A stretch of DNA of 64,000 nucleotides from Dactylellina haptotyla (lineage: Eukaryota; Ascomycota; Orbiliomycetes; Orbiliales; Orbiliaceae), in contig CM062387.1 in the NCBI GenBank assembly GCA_031310005.1, positions 1,116,001 to 1,180,000 of the forward strand. The letters run 5' to 3'. This document shows positions 15,001 through 31,301 of the stretch, one piece after another (position 1 is the first letter of the stretch; each line of letters begins with the position of its first letter). The notes under the pieces are model-generated. The model saw nothing but the letters and a program-made list of their open reading frames with translations. It was not told the origin of the DNA and searched no databases. The position numbers and the translations under genes are program-made.

Positions 15001-17474
15001 TTTATAAAATAATTTATATAAAAATATAATAATAATCTACCTATTTATTTATATATATAATAATTTATTATTTATTATATAAACTACTAATATTATTTTA
15101 ATTAAAAAAATTTTAATAATTCTATTTTAATTAATATAATTATAATTAATTTATAAAATATTTATATTACTTTTTCAATAATATTATTTTATTTATATAT
15201 ATAAAAGTAAATATTTTATTTTAATTTTATATTTTTATAAAGTTTTTATATATTAAAATATAAAAATTTCTTCATATTATCCATTTATATTTTTATAATT
15301 TTATTATTAAATTTAATTTACTTTTTATTATTATAATAAATTATATAAAATATATATAATATTTAAATATTTATTAAAGAATTGTACTTATTTTATATAA
15401 ATAATTTTAAATATATATTTAATTTTTATATATAATTTATTTATAAAATTAATATATTATTTATATGATAAAATAATTTTAAATAAATATATTATATTTA
15501 TATATATATACTCTAATAAATATAGCTTTTTAATAAAAATTAATTTATAATTATAATATATTACATTTTATTTAATATTATAATTTATATAAAAATTATA
15601 TTTTTTTAAAATATAAGAATTTTAAAAAGTATAAAAATTTAATTTATTTTATAATTTTTTATTATTTTTTAATTTGTATAGTTTAATTTTCTGTATTAAT
15701 GTAATAAATTAATAATTTTAATAAATAATTTATTTATAATTATATTATTTTATATAATTATTATTATAAATTAATTATAAATATATTTTAGTTTTTATTT
15801 ACTTTTAATAATATAATATAATTATTAAATATATAAAATTTATAATAAAATTGAATATAAATTTTAAAATTAAAAATTATTTTTTTAATAGTAGTTTATT
15901 TTGGTTTAAAGGTTATTAAAATATTTTTTTAATTAATTTTTAATAAAATAAAATTTAATATTATATTAAGCATATAAAATATATTATATATAATTAAATA
16001 ACAAATAAAATTTTAATTTTAATTTAATTATATTTATAAATTAATATAATTAAATTATTCCTAATTTAATTTCTTTATTTTTATTAAATAAAAATAATTA
16101 TTAAAAATAAATAACACTATATTTTTAAATTTAATTATTTATTTTAAAGTCTATATATTATTTATTATAAATGGTAAAAAAATTTATTTTTTAATAATAA
16201 TTATATATATATAAATTATATTATAACATAAAAAATTATAATATAAATAATAATAATAATAATTTTTTTATTAAAATTAAAATAAAAATAATAATTTTAA
16301 TAATAATTTTATATATTCAATCTTATTATAATTATTATATAAAAAATAATTTTTAATTTTTATATTTATAAGATAATATAAGGTTATTAATATTAATATT
16401 TAATATAATCTTATTAAAATATATCTTTTATTATTATTTTATATATTTTATATATTTTATATATTATTATTATTTTATCATAATTTATTATATATTTTAT
16501 TTTTATTTATCTTTATTTTAAATATAATAATTATTGTTATAGTTGCAATTAAAATCTATATATTTTTAAAATTAATATTTTTTTAATTTAATTATAATTT
16601 TATAAAATTAATTATATTCTTTTTATAAGAAAATTTTTAATATAAAATTTAAAATTTTAATATTTTAATTTAATATTTTTAAATAATATAATAATTATAA
16701 AAATTATATAAACATTATAATTAATTTATTTTAAAAACATAAAAAATCTTATAATAATATTAAAAATATAATTTTATTAAAGAATTTTTAATAATAATAT
16801 ATTATTTTTATATATATTTATAAATTTTTAAATAATTTTTATATAATTATATAAAACTATTATTTTTAAATTAATAATTAAAAAATAATTAAATTTTAAT
16901 ATTATAATAGATATATATCTGTAAAATAAATTTTAATAATTTTTATTATTTTATAAAAAATTATTAAATTTATAAAAGTAAAATATATATTATTATGTAT
17001 TAATTACTATATATATCATTTAATAATAAATTTAATAATATTATATTTTTACTTTAGAGATAGAATAATAAAATTTACAATCTTTATAAATAAAATAATA
17101 ATAATTATTATTATTATAATTAATAAATAACTTTTAATATAATTAAAAATTTTATTAAATTTTTTATAAAATTATAAAAAATATAATCTATTTTTAATTA
17201 TACATATAAATAAAATATAAACTACTTAAATTAACTTTAATAATTATTATTATTTATTATAAATCTATATTTTATTAAAAAAATTATTATTATTTTATTA
17301 ATATAGATATAAAAAATCAAATTTAAATAATAATATATAATATAATATATATAATAATAAAAAAAAATTTATAAATTAAAAATTTTATAATTATTAGAAA
17401 CATAAACTTTAAAATTTAATAAATATTAATAAATAGAGGTCTTTTAAAAATATTAAAAAATAATATTAATAATA

Positions 17475-17641
17475 TATAAAAGTTTTAATTATAATAATAT
17501 TATTAATTATATATAAGTATAAATTTATAAAATTAATATTTAATAATTTAGAATTATAATATATCAAATCTACTCTGTAGATACATATACAAAACGGTAC
17601 GGGCGAACCCGGCCTGTACGGCCTGACACGTAATCCTTACA
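17475..17641 (-). repeat. Short LTR of the Copia-like copy (167 bp; 5' LTR if minus-oriented)
   Basis: The first part is a strongly A+T-shifted version of the 11851 LTR head. The last ~70 bases are well preserved and G+C-rich, ending CGTAATCCTTACA. It is followed at once by the ATAAT duplicate. Confidence 0.8.
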
Positions 17642-18595
17642 ATAATAAACTTAATATATTATTTTAATTTTTAAATTATATTTATTTTAATTATTTAAAT
17701 AATATTAATAAATAATTAAATTAAAAGCAAATAAAAAATAAATATTTATAAAATAATAAAAACTATTTAATTAAAATTAATATTTTATTATATTAATATA
17801 AGCTTTTTAAAAAGTTTTTTCTATAATTTAAATTATATTTTTACTTTATTATTATAAAAATTATAACCATCTAAAATTTAATATGGTTTTAGAATTAATA
17901 ATTATATTTAAATATATAATAAAATTAATTTAAACAAAAATTAATAATTTATTATAATTATCAGAAAAAAGTATTAATAAAAAATTATTATATTTTTTAT
18001 TAAAAAAAATATTTTAAAAATCTATTATTTAATATAATAAAATTATTTAATATTTAAAAAATATTAAAAATCTCATTTTAATATTTATTAAAATAATAAA
18101 AATATTTTTATAATATTAATTATATTAATTAAATTTAAATACATTTTAATTTAATTAAAAATTTTATTATAAGTTATCTAAAAGAAATTATTTAAAACTA
18201 ACTTGAAATATAATTATAAATATTATATTTTATAAATATTTTATTAAAAATTAACTTTTAATAATTAATTAGATTAAATTTCTTAAAATTTAAAAAAAAT
18301 TTATAATAATAAAGAAAAAGCTAATACTTTTTTAAAAAAAAAAATTTAAATTAGTGATAATAATAAAAAAAATAAAATAAAAAATGAGAATATAGAGTTT
18401 AAATAGATTAATATTAAATTTAAAAATATAAATAATTAAAAAAAAATTAAAATTAATTAAAATTTAAATATTTTAAAACAATTTAAAGCTTAATTTTAAT
18501 TTTAATTTTAATTTTAATTTTTTTTTATATTTATTTTAAATTTTTTTTTTTTTTTAGAAAAAAGTCGTTTAATATATTTAAATTGATAAAGTTAA
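17642..18595. other. Older A+T-rich DNA, no gene
   Basis: This ~0.95 kb A+T-rich remnant lies between the Copia-like copy and the minus-strand Gypsy copy. It ends with GTTAA, the left target duplicate of the latter. Low-complexity T and A runs occur at about 18490-18555. No gene or element part is recognised. Confidence 0.6.
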
Positions 18596-19142
18596 TATTA
18601 CACTTTGTACGCTACCCAAGGTAACGATACAAATATGCAATACTAAAATATATAAAACTCTTTTTCTATCTAAAATATCTAGATTTTTTAACAAAAAGTA
18701 TATATAGAATTATAAAATATTAAAGATAGTTTGTCTAAAATGTATAATAATAATAAAATAAAAATAATCAGATATATTAAATTATATTTAAATTAATTAA
18801 TAAAAATAAGAATATTTTATTAATTTTAAGAATAATTTTATATATAAGAATGGTCTAATATACTTTATAATGGATTATAGATTGTAGTGGATTATAATTT
18901 ATAATTTATAATTTATAGTAAGCAATAATTTATAAAATATATTATACTATAATTTAAGATATTAAATAGATAGGTAGGCTTTATAATCAAATATAATACT
19001 AAATAGATAGGTAAGCGCTTTATAATTAAATATATTAAAAATTATATGTTTGTAAATATAAAATATAGTAATAAAAATTAGAATAGTATAGTGTAAAGTA
19101 AAATATAAATATTTATATTATTAAAATTTGTAATTTATAATA
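18596..19142 (-). repeat. 3' LTR of the minus-strand Gypsy copy (LTR D, 547 bp)
   Basis: This is the reverse-oriented LTR. The outer end near 18600-18660 keeps recognisable LTR tail sequence (CGCTACCCAAGG region on the plus strand), while the inner end is strongly A+T-shifted. A pyrimidine-rich run at 19143-19165 is the polypurine tract in reverse. Its length equals that of LTR G. Confidence 0.87.
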
Positions 19143-22100
19143 TTATTTTTTCTTTCTAAAATAAGTTTTTGTATAGGTGGCTTTTTTGTAGAATTTAAAA
19201 TTTTTATATAAATGATAATAATTAAATATAGGATAATAGTATACTATTGTTATTTTTATGTAAAAATTTAATTTTATATATTATTAATTTTTACATCAAA
19301 GTTAAATTTGTATAGAATAATAGTTTATATTATAATATAAAGTTTATTTTTAAATAAATACTTAAATAATTATATATATATAAAATATAATAATTAAATT
19401 AAGGTAGTAAAACAAAACTTAAACTATAAAACATTTTTATAAATATAAATAATTAATATATTTTTAAAATAATAATATTAATAGATTATTATATAAAATT
19501 ATTAACTAAATAGTGTTAAAATTAGATTTATTATATTAAAATACAAGGGAAAAAGTTTTAGATAATTTATAAATTTTATAAAAAATATAATTTTTTTTAT
19601 ATAATAGAATTTTTTAATAAAAAATATTTTAATTATATTTATCATGTAATCATAATTATATTAATAAATTTTTAATTTTTATTTATAATATTATAATAAT
19701 ATTTTATAATAAATTATATTTTTTAATAATTAAATTAAAAATAGGTGGAATTATACAAAATAAAGAATATTTAAATTTTATTATTTATTAAGATAATTTA
19801 AATTTAAATAAAAATGATATATTTATAAAAAAAAATAGATTTAATAAATAAGAAGGTAAAGTTGGTTTTTGAAAAGAAAAAATCTACTATTGAAGAATAG
19901 GAAGGTTTTAAATAGTTTCAAGAATTGGATCTAAAATTATTATTAAATAATATTAATTTTTAATAATTTTTAAATAATAATATTATTTTCCTTAAATAGG
20001 AGGTTAAACAAATATAATATATAAATTAAATTTCTTAAATATAATTGATTGGGAGAGTTCCAAGCCATTTTCCTTATTCAATTATATTTAAATATATTAA
20101 ATATTATATAATATTTCTAAATCTTTTTTTAAATCACTTATTTAAAAATTCTAATATCTTTTTTTAAAAATAATTTTAAATTAGCTTTAAAAAGATATTA
20201 TTTTTTAATTTCTATAAATTATTTTACAATTTATAAAATAATAATTATTTAATTAAATATTTATTATTATTATTAAATTTTTTAAAAAATTTTTTAATTT
20301 TATATTTTATATAATTTTTATATTCTAATTTTTCATCTTCCAAATTTTTTTTTAAACTTAAAAAAACTAATTTTAAAAATAAAATATAAAAAAATTAATA
20401 AATTTAAATAGATTTTAAAATTTCAAATTTAAAAATATTATTACTAAATTTTCTAATAATAGTAAAAATTTATACTTTTAATAATCCAATTTTTACTTTA
20501 TTATTTTTTTATTTAATATATTTAATAAGTAGGTATATTTTATTTTTTTAAAAAAATTTTATATATATTAATTATAATAATATAATATATATTTTATTAT
20601 AAATTAAAAATTTTTATAAATTATTATAAAAATTCTTTATATTATTAATATATTTTTATTTTGAAATAATTTCTTTAAATATTATAAAATAATATTATAG
20701 TAAAATTTTATTTTTAAGTACTTTATAAAATATATATTTAATAAATAAATATTTAAATATATTATAAATAAATTTAAAATATAATAATAATTTAATTTAA
20801 TTATTCTATACTATATTAAGAACTTCTTAATTATATTTTAATGATTTAAATAATTTGTTTTATAATTTTATTTATTTAAATACATTTTTACTAACAATAT
20901 TAATTTTAATATTAGTTTAATTTTGATTAAATTCCAAAATTTATTAATAAATAATATATTTTTATTATAAATATATTTAAATTATAATTTATATTAATTA
21001 AAAATTCATTTATTATAAATTTATTTAAATTTAATTATAAATTATTTAAAATTTTATAATTTTAAAATTATTATTTTACTAAACTTGTAAATAATAATTA
21101 GAATATTTTACTAAACTTGTAAATAATAATTAGAATTTTATTATAAATAGTATTTATAAAGAAATTTTTAAAAAAAATATTTTTATATAAAATTGTATAT
21201 AATTTAAAATAATTTTATAGGTATATTATAAAATTATAATTTTTGTAGGTAAATATTGATTAGTTTATTTCAATAGTATATATTATAAATTTTTATATAT
21301 TATTTAATATATTATTATATTTAAAATTAAAAATAAAATTTAATTAAAAATTTTTAAATATATTTAATTTTAAGTGTTTATAAACTAATATATTATAATA
21401 TTATTTAATAAATTATTATTAAAATTTTTAATAAAAATATAAAAAGTTTTTAAAAATAAAATTTTTTTATTATAAAATAATTTAAAATATTAAAATCTTT
21501 AATAATATTCTTTTATAATAAAATATTTATTATAATTTTACTTAAAATTTTTTATAAATTAATTTTTTAAAATATAAAAATAAAATTAAAAATTTTATTA
21601 ATTAAAATAATTATATATTACTTTTTTAAAAATAACTTTTTATTAAATTAAATTCTAATTATTAAATTAAATTATTAGTTAATAATATCAACTCTAAAAT
21701 TTTCTTTTCCTTTATAATATATAATTTTATATTATATTAGCTAATAAGTTTTATTAATAAATTTATTATTTACTAAAATTTTTTAAAATAAAATAAATAA
21801 AATTTATAATTTAAATATATTATAAAAAAATTTTATTTAAAAGTATATTTTCTATATTTTATAAGCTTAAATAATAATTATTAATTTTTTATTATAAATA
21901 AAATATTGTAATTTAATAATGTTAAATTTATAAAATAAATAGATAATAAAGTATTATTTTAAATTAATTATAATTAATACAGATAAATTTTTAGTGTAAT
22001 ATTAGAAATATCTATTTCAATTTTAATAAATAAATTAAAATTGTATAATTTAAAAATAAGGGATATTAAAATATATATTTGATTAAAAATTATATTAAAA

Positions 22101-23132
22101 TATATATTTATTTTATTAATTTAAAAAATAGTAAATATATAATTATATTATTTAATAAATTGTTAATAATAATTGTAAAATTTTAAAAAGCTTAAATATC
22201 TTTAATATTTTAAAATTGTAATTATTTTTAAATATATAATTTTTTAAAATTTATTTTAATTCCTTAAATTATAATTATAATTTGAGAAATTCATATTTTA
22301 TAATTTTAAATTTATTTTTTTAATTTAATTTAAAATTATATTTATTTAATATTTTAAAATGGTAATAATATATTATTAATATTCTTTAGGTTTTTATTGT
22401 AAACTAATATATTATTAAAATAAACAATATATATTTTATTAATATAATCTTTTAATATATAATTTATAAAAATTTAAAAATATTAAACATTAATTAATCT
22501 TATAACATAATTAAATATTTAAATAAACTATAGCAAATATTTAAATATTATTTTTTAAATATTTTTAAAACAATTTATAAATTATAATAAACAATAATAA
22601 TATCAAATTTAATAAAATGAATTGCTTTAATAAAATAATCTAATAACTCATCAATTTATAATAAATTATTATAATCTTTAATAATAATAATATTTAAAAC
22701 TTTAGTAATCAATACAGATTTTTAATTTTCTATTTTTTTTAAAAACAAAAAATTAAATATCTTATTAAAGACCTTAAAAAGCGAATATATTCTTTTTTTA
22801 GGTTTTTTTTAATATATTTTTTAAAAATTTTAAGTTTTTTTTTAGTATAAATATAAATAAATAAAAATTTAGAGATAATACTTTTTTATAATAATATTTT
22901 ATAAATAAATTTATTAAACAGGGGTAATATATTTTTATTTTTAATTTTTTTAAAGGTTTAAATTTATTTAAAGATTTATTTTAAAATTTTGGAAAATAAA
23001 ATATTTTTAATAATTTTTTTAATAATTTTGATAATGTCTTTAGTTTTTAACTATATTTATTTAAAAATATTAAATTTATTATAAAAATAATAATAAACTT
23101 TTTTATTAAAAAAATATTTTATAAATTATAAA

Positions 23133-23639
23133 TGTCACAGACCACGAATCTTGACAGTATAAATACCTGTACCTTGCCTTGCGCTACACTATTCTGATTT
23201 CTATTGTCGTACTTTATATTTATAAATATATATTATTTTTAGTATGTTTAACTACGAAGCCTACCTACTTATTCAGTATTTTAGATTATGATATAATATA
23301 TTTTATAAATTATTATTTATTATAGATTATAAATTATAAATTATAATTTATTATAATCTATAATCTATTATAAATATATTAGATTATTTATATATATAAG
23401 ATTATTTTTAGAATTAATAAAGTATTCTTATTTTTATTAATTAATTTAAATATAATTTAATATTTAATTATTTTTATTCTATTATTATTATATATTTTAG
23501 ATAAGTTATTTTTAATACTTTATAACTTTATATATATTTTTTATTAAAAGATTTAAATATTCTAAATAGAGAAAGAGTTTTATATATCTTAATATTATAT
23601 ATTTATACCATTATATTAAATAATATATAAAATATAATA
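23133..23639 (+). repeat. 5' LTR of the nested Gypsy copy (LTR E, 507 bp)
   Basis: The LTR starts TGTCACAGACCACGAATC with a well-preserved first ~150 bases. It contains a self-complementary A+T segment near 23310-23375 typical of subfamily B, and its end is strongly A+T-shifted. Confidence 0.9.
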
Positions 23640-26600
23640 CTTTAATTAATTATTTCTTAACTAAGAAGAAGTATATGTATAATAATATTTTTAAATTTAA
23701 AAGATTTTATAATTTTAAAAAATGAGATTATAGATGAAAAAAGTAACTATTTTTATTTATATAATATTTAAATAAATAAATTAAAAATTAAGTTTTACAA
23801 AATTAATCAAACACTCTTATACTCACAAAAATAGAAAAAAAAAATATTATTTTTATTTTTATTAATTCTCAAAACCGATTTGTTTAAAAATAAAAATAAA
23901 ATTTTAATTATCAATGATAAAATCTATCTTAACACTATTATACAAATATAGAAAAAAAAATTATATATATTTAGCAAAGCTATTAATAGTCTAATAAAAA
24001 TTATTATTTTAAATAATAATAAATATTTATAAAATTTAAAAATAATTATAAAAATTTTAAAAAAATTCGAAAAAATGGCTACTATAACCCAAATAATTAT
24101 TAAAATTTATAAAAATATATAAAATATATTTAAAATAATTAAAAAAAAAACTATATTAATTACTTTAAAATCTAATTAAGGACCAAATAAAATTTATTCT
24201 TATTTTATATTAAACAAGAATAGATTTTGTTATAAATTAATTTTTAATTTTGGAAATCTAAAAATTCTAATAAAAATTTTAATAATAATAATAAAGAATA
24301 TTTTAATAATTTTAATAACTTTTTAATAGATTTTATTAATTTACTTTAACTTTTTACTTATTATAAAAAAGTAAAAGTATTAGATTTTAATAAATTTAAT
24401 AATTTATTATATAAATTTAATCAATTTACTTAATAAGCTACTACTATCTTTTATTTTTAATATTAATAATTTAGAAATAATAAAAATAAAATCTATTTTT
24501 TTCTTATATTTCTTATTAAAATTATTTTCTATATTTACAACTCCTATTTTATATAATATAAAAAAAATAAAAACAAAAATAGAAAATTAATAATGATTAT
24601 ATTATTTAAATTTTATTAATTATTTATATTTTATTAAAAGATTTAAATAATTTTATAAATATTAAAATAAGATTGAAGAAGCTTTTATATTATTTAAAAT
24701 CTATATTAAATTAAATTTATTAGAAAATATTTTTAAATTATTAATATTTATACCTTTATAGCTGGATATACAGTAGAATAATTAATTTATTATATTAAAA
24801 AAAGATTAAAATTTATATAAAGACAGAAAGTTATTAAAATAATCATATATAATTTGAAAATTTAATATTATATAATTAAAAATTTAATCATAAAACTCAA
24901 TGATAATTATTTCTGAGAATATAAAACAAACATTTTATAAGTTTGTAATAATTATAATCAATTCTTTAACCTTTAAAAAAATTATTTAAATTAATAAAAT
25001 AATTAACCTAGACCTTATTATAATAGTTAAAAAAATTAATTACCTTATAATCCTAAAAATTACTTTATAATAAATTAAAATTAACTATTTTAAAATTAAA
25101 GTAATCCCCTACACACCCCTTAAAATAACTATTAAAAACCAAATAATTAATAATAATAAAACAAAAATAATTAAATTTTAAAAAATATTTTTAAATTATT
25201 TTCTATAAAATTAGGAAAAATCTAAAATCAAAATCAATAATTAAAAAATTATCCCCCAAAATTCAACAAACTAATATATTATTAGTATAATAAGGAAGGA
25301 TATATTAAGCAAAATTATCCAACTAATTAATATTTAAAGAATGTTAAAATAATTAATTAAGAGATATTATAAAAATAATATAATTATAAAGAAAATTAAA
25401 AAAACTATAATAAGTATATAAAAAAATATAAAAATGATTATTAATAGTTTAAAAATTTTTTTTAAAAAGAATGTTAATTTAATATTATATTTTATTAAAT
25501 TAATAAAAAAAATATTTTTAATACTAATTTAATTATTTTTCAAATTTTAATTATGTTAAAAAATTTAAACTTTTATTTTATTTATCGCCTTATTCGAAAT
25601 ATATATTCTTTAAAAATTAGAAATTAAAAATATTTAATAAAAAAATAATATTAAATTTACTATAAAAAAATATTATTTTAAATAGGAAAACTTTCTCCTA
25701 AAAAAAACTATATATTTATAATTTATTTAAAATTTTTTAAATAACCTATAAAAGGAATATAAAATTTAAAAAAAAATCCATTTATAATAAATTTTAAAAA
25801 CTATATATTAATACAAACTTAAAATTTATTTATAAAAAAATTATAAAATTATTCGATACTTTCTTATCAACTTATTATATAAAAAATTAATTTAAAAAAG
25901 ATTTATTAATCTTCTAATAATTAATAATATTATTTAATCACCAAAAATCAAATTTTCTACTAAATAAACTTTCAAAGATTGGATATAAAAATTAACAAAG
26001 ATTATAAAAAATATTACACCTAAATATTAAGAAAATTAATGTTTTAAATAATTTGCCTTATCTAATATTAAATTTATAGAATATAATTACCTAATATTCT
26101 ATACTAATAATAATAAAAGTTGGTTTTAATTTATTAATTAATATATAGAATTATATAAAATATATTAATATTAATTATATAGATATTTTAATATAAATCT
26201 AATTAAATTTATATATTAAGATTATATAGATTAAATAATCGCTTTTAATTATAAATATATAGAAAAATGATAAAGAAGTTTTTATAAATTTTATTAATAA
26301 ATTATATATTTTATAATATTTTATTATTATAAAATTAAATTAGTATAAGATTATAAAATGTATTAATTTTACACAAAGAATTATAATATTATTAAAATAA
26401 TATTAAAAATTAATATTATAAAAATAAAAAAGAAGGAAGGAAATATTAATTTTATAAATTAAAATTTTTAATTATTATTTTATAATAAAATTTTTAATTA
26501 TTATTTTATAATAAAAATCTTTATGTTTATATTGACTATATATAAGAATGAATTAATATTATTTTTATAATATATTAAAAGAAACTTTTAAGATTATATA

Positions 26601-29600
26601 TTTGTAAAAATTATTTAAACTATAAATAATGATTTTATTATAGAAAAGATCTAAAACTCTATATTTAAAATTATCAACAAAATATTTTAATTCTAATAAA
26701 AATACTATTTAATTTTTAAAAATAGAAAAAAGCAGGAAATATTATTAATAATATAGAATTTGATAATGTTAAATAATATAATATTTTAAATTAAAAGAGC
26801 TTTAAATAATAATACATACTAAACCATCCAATTCTAATTTTGTTAAAAAAGGACCTAATAGAACCCTCAATTAAATCAAAAAACAATATTTTTAAATATT
26901 TTATACTATAAACGGAAATCTTACGTAAGTTTTCATAAATAATAAAACAAAAATTATATATATTTTAAAAAAATATATTAAAAAATATAATCTTTTTATA
27001 TAATTTAAAAACATTATATATAATATTATTACTTTTGAAAAAAGTTTTCTAGGAATAATTAAATATGAAATTAATATTATTCTCATTATTAATAAACATT
27101 TTAAAAAATGAATTATCAACATTCTTAACCTTATTAATAATAATTTTATTTTAGAATATAATTAATTAAAAGATTATAATTTAGTTATAAATTTTTAAAA
27201 CAAAATAATTAAATTTACTTATTATAATTGTTAACAAAACCTATATTAAATTTAATAAATAGTTTATAAATAATTAAAAGAAGTCTATTTATAACTTATA
27301 AAATATCTTTTTATTAAAGAAATTTATTATTGTTCTTATAATAAATCTAATATTTTTAAATAAATATAGTTTAAAGTTAAAAATATTATTAAAACTATTA
27401 AAATAATTTTTAAAATATATTATTAAAAAAATTCTAAAATAAATACCTAAATAAATTCGATTTTTAAAAAGATTAAAAATAAAAATATATTATTTCTATT
27501 TAATAAATTTATTTATAAAATATTATTATAAAAAATACTATATTTAAATTTTTACCTATTTATATTTATATTAAAAAAATTTAAAATATTTAAAAATATA
27601 TTAAAAAATCTACAAAAAGAATATATTTGTCTTTTAAAATCCTTAATAGGACACCTAATTCTTTTCATTTCTAAAAAAAATAAAAAATTATAAATATATA
27701 TTAATTATTAAAATTTCAATACTATTACAATTAAAACCACAATAATTTATTTCAAATTGATAAATCATTAGATTAATTAATTAAAACCACTCATTTTATT
27801 AAACTTAATATTATTATTACCTACTATAACTTACAAATTATTTTAAAAATGTTTAAAAATAGTATTTAAATACCATTATAATTTATTTAAATATTTAATT
27901 ATATTTATAAAATTAATTAATATTTTTATATTATTTTAAACCTTTATAAATTATATATTAAAAATTATATTAATAAAATATATATTATCTATTTTAATAA
28001 TATATTAATTTATAGCAAAAATCCTAAAAATATTAATATTATTATTGTTTTTAAAGTCTTAAATAAATATAATTTTAAAATTAAATTAGAAAAATAGAAT
28101 TTAAAATTACAAAATATAAATTTCTTAAAGTTATTATTATAATTAAAGGAATTAAAATAAATTTTAAAAAAATTAATATAATTTAAAAATAATTTTAATT
28201 TTAAAATATCAAAGATATTTAAACCTTTTAAAATTTTATAACTACTATTAATAATTTATTAAATAATATAATTATATGTTTATTATTCTTTTAAAATTAA
28301 TAAAAATAAATGTATACTTTGATATAATTAATCAAATATATATTTTTAATATATTTAAAAAATATTCTTTTTAATCCCTATTTTTAATTTATATAATTCT
28401 GATTTATTTATTAAAATTAAAATAAATGCTTTTAATACTATATTAAAAATTTGTCTATATTAATTACAATTAAATTAAAAATAGTATTTTATTATTTATT
28501 TATTTTATAAATTTAATATTACTAAATTATAATATTTTATTTATAATAAAAATAATAGTTATCATTTAAATTTATAAAATATAGAAAATATATTTTAAAT
28601 AAAAAAATTATTTATAATATACTTAAATCATAAGAATCTTATTTATTTCTTATCTTTTAAAAATCTTAATAAACAATAAATTTATTAATAAAAACTTATT
28701 AATTAATATAATATATAAATTATATATTATAAAGGAAAAGAGAATTTTAAAACCAATATTATCAATCAACAATTTAATTTAATAATTAAAATTTAATTAA
28801 ATAAAAGAATTATTTTTAAAAAAATAATATATAATTATCTTAATTAATAAAACTCTTAATTTTACTTTTTATCTTAAAAACTAATTCGTAAATAATTTTA
28901 AATAAAATTATAATAAACATTTTATTATAAAAGAATATTATTAAAAACTCTAATATTTTAGACTATTTTATAATAAAAAAGATTTATTTTTTTAAAATTT
29001 TTTTATATTTTATTAAAAAATTTTACAACTAATCAAGTAATATTATGATATATTAGTCCATAAATATTTAGGAATTGAATATATTTAAGAATTTTTAATT
29101 AAGTTTTATTTTTAATTTTAAATGTGATAATATATTAAATAATATATTAAAATTTATAATATATATTATTAAAATAAATTTAATTAATATTTATTTTATA
29201 GAAAATTATAATTTTATGATATATTTTTAAAATTATTCTAAATAATCTTATATAATTTTATATAAGGAATATCTCTTTTAAAAAATTTTTATAAATATTA
29301 TTTATGATGAAGTTTTAGTTATTATTTATAAATTTAGTAAAGTAATAATTTTAAAATTATAAAATTTTAAATAATTTATAATTAAATTTGAATAAATTTA
29401 TAATAAATGAATCTTTAATCAATATAAATTATAATTTAAACATATTTATAATAGAGATATATTATTTACTAATAAATTCTAAAACTCAGTTAAAAACCAA
29501 ATTAATATCAAAATTAATATTATTAGTAAAAATATATTCAAATAAATGGAATTATAGAATAAATTATTTAAATTATTAAAATATAATTAAGAAGTTTCCT

Positions 29601-31301
29601 TAATATAGTATAAAACAATTAAATTAAATTATTATTATATTATAAATTCACTTATAATACATTTAAACACTTATCTATTAAATATATATTTTATAAAATA
29701 CTTAGAAAATGGAATCCTACTATAATATTACTTTTTATAATATCCAAGGAAATAATTTTAAAAATAAAAAAATATATTAAAAATATGAAGAATTTTTATG
29801 ATAATCTATAAAAAGATTTTTAGTTTATAATAGAACATATATTATATTATTATAATCAGCAATATATGGAAACACCTTTTTTAAAAGAAGGAGATAAAGT
29901 ATATTTACTTACTAAATATATTAAACGAAAAAAACAACAAAATAAAAAATTGGATTATTAAAAATATGGATTTTTCATTATTATTAAAAAATTTAATAAT
30001 AATATTTTTGAATTTGAAATTTTAGGACCTATTTAAATTTATTAATTTTTTTATATTTTATTTTTAGAACTAGCTTTTCTAGGTTTAAAAAAAAATTTAG
30101 AAAATAAAAAAATAAAATATAAAGATTATATAAAATATAAAATTAAAAAAATTTTTAAAGAATTTAATAATAATAATAAATATTTAATTAAATAATTGTT
30201 ATTTTACAGATTATAAAATGATTTATGGGAATTAAAAAATAATATCTCCTTAAAATTAATTTAAAATTATCTTTAAAAAAAGATATTAGAATTTCTAAAT
30301 AAGTGATTTAGAGGAAGACCCAAAAAAATTATATAATATCTAATATATCTAGGTATAATCGAATAAGGAAAACTCTTTTGATTAATTATACTTAAAAAAT
30401 TTAATTTATATATTATATCTATTTAACCTTCTATTTAAGAAAAGCAATATTATTATCTAAAAATTATTGAAAATCAATATTATTTAATAATAATTCTGGA
30501 TTTAATTCTTAAAGTTATTCGAAATCTTCCTATTTTTCAATAGTAGATTTTTTTTTTTTAAAAATTAATTTTACTTTTTTATTTATTGAATTTATTTTTT
30601 TTTATAAATACACCACCTTTGCCTAAACTTAAATTATTTTAATAAATAATAGAATTTAAGTGTTCTCTATTTCGCATAATTTTATTTATTTTTAATTTAA
30701 TTATTAAAGAATACAATCCATTATAAGATAATTAACTTTATTAATAATATAAAAATTATAAAAATTTATTAATTACTTCCTAAATATAATTATAATTATA
30801 ATAAATATAATTAGAATATTTTTTATTAAAAGATTTTATAATATAAAAAAAATTATACTTCTTATAAAATTTATAAACTATTTAAGATTTTTTCCCTCGT
30901 GTTTTAATATAGCAAGCCTAATCTTAATACTATTTAATTAATAATTTTATATAACAATTTGCTGGTATTATTATTTTCAAAAATATATTAATTATTTATA
31001 TTTATAAAAATATTTTATAATTTAAGTTTTATTTTATTATTTTAATTTGATTATTATACTTTTATATAAATATAATTATATAAGTACCTACCCCAAAATA
31101 AATTTTATATTATAACATAGATTATTGTTTTATATAGATTTAATTTTAATACAAAAATTAATAATATACAAGATTGAATTCCTATATAAAAATAATAATA
31201 ATATATTATTATTTTATACCTAATTATTATTATCTATATAGAATTTTAAATTCTATAAAAAGTTACTTATATGAAAGCTTATTCTAAAAAAAAGAAGATA
31301 A

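Larger units (their letters stand above)
11851..17641 (-). mobile_element. Ty1/Copia-like LTR element, fossil
   Basis: This 5.79 kb element has short direct LTRs (11851-12015 and 17475-17641) and a perfect 5-bp target duplication, ATAAT (11846-11850 and 17642-17646). Two islands of near-normal base composition, about 11851-11920 and 17570-17641, mark exactly its outer ends. The rest is extremely A+T-rich. On the minus strand near 13170-13260 a reverse-transcriptase-like block of the YVDDIL class can be recognised. It lies about three quarters of the way from the inferred 5' end at 17641, which is the usual Copia layout. Compact length and short LTRs agree. The copy is broken throughout. Orientation and family rest on that one block, so they are less certain than the boundaries. 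Confidence 0.75.

Noticed and set aside
26901-27122. 73-codon minus-strand open stretch
   Set aside because: It lies antisense inside the nested Gypsy copy, and a similar one occurs at 32006-32200 in the other copy. It is an A+T-composition artefact in homologous element sequence, not a gene.
29388-29579. 63-codon open stretch in the nested element
   Set aside because: This is a fragment of fossil polymerase-region sequence, not an independent gene.
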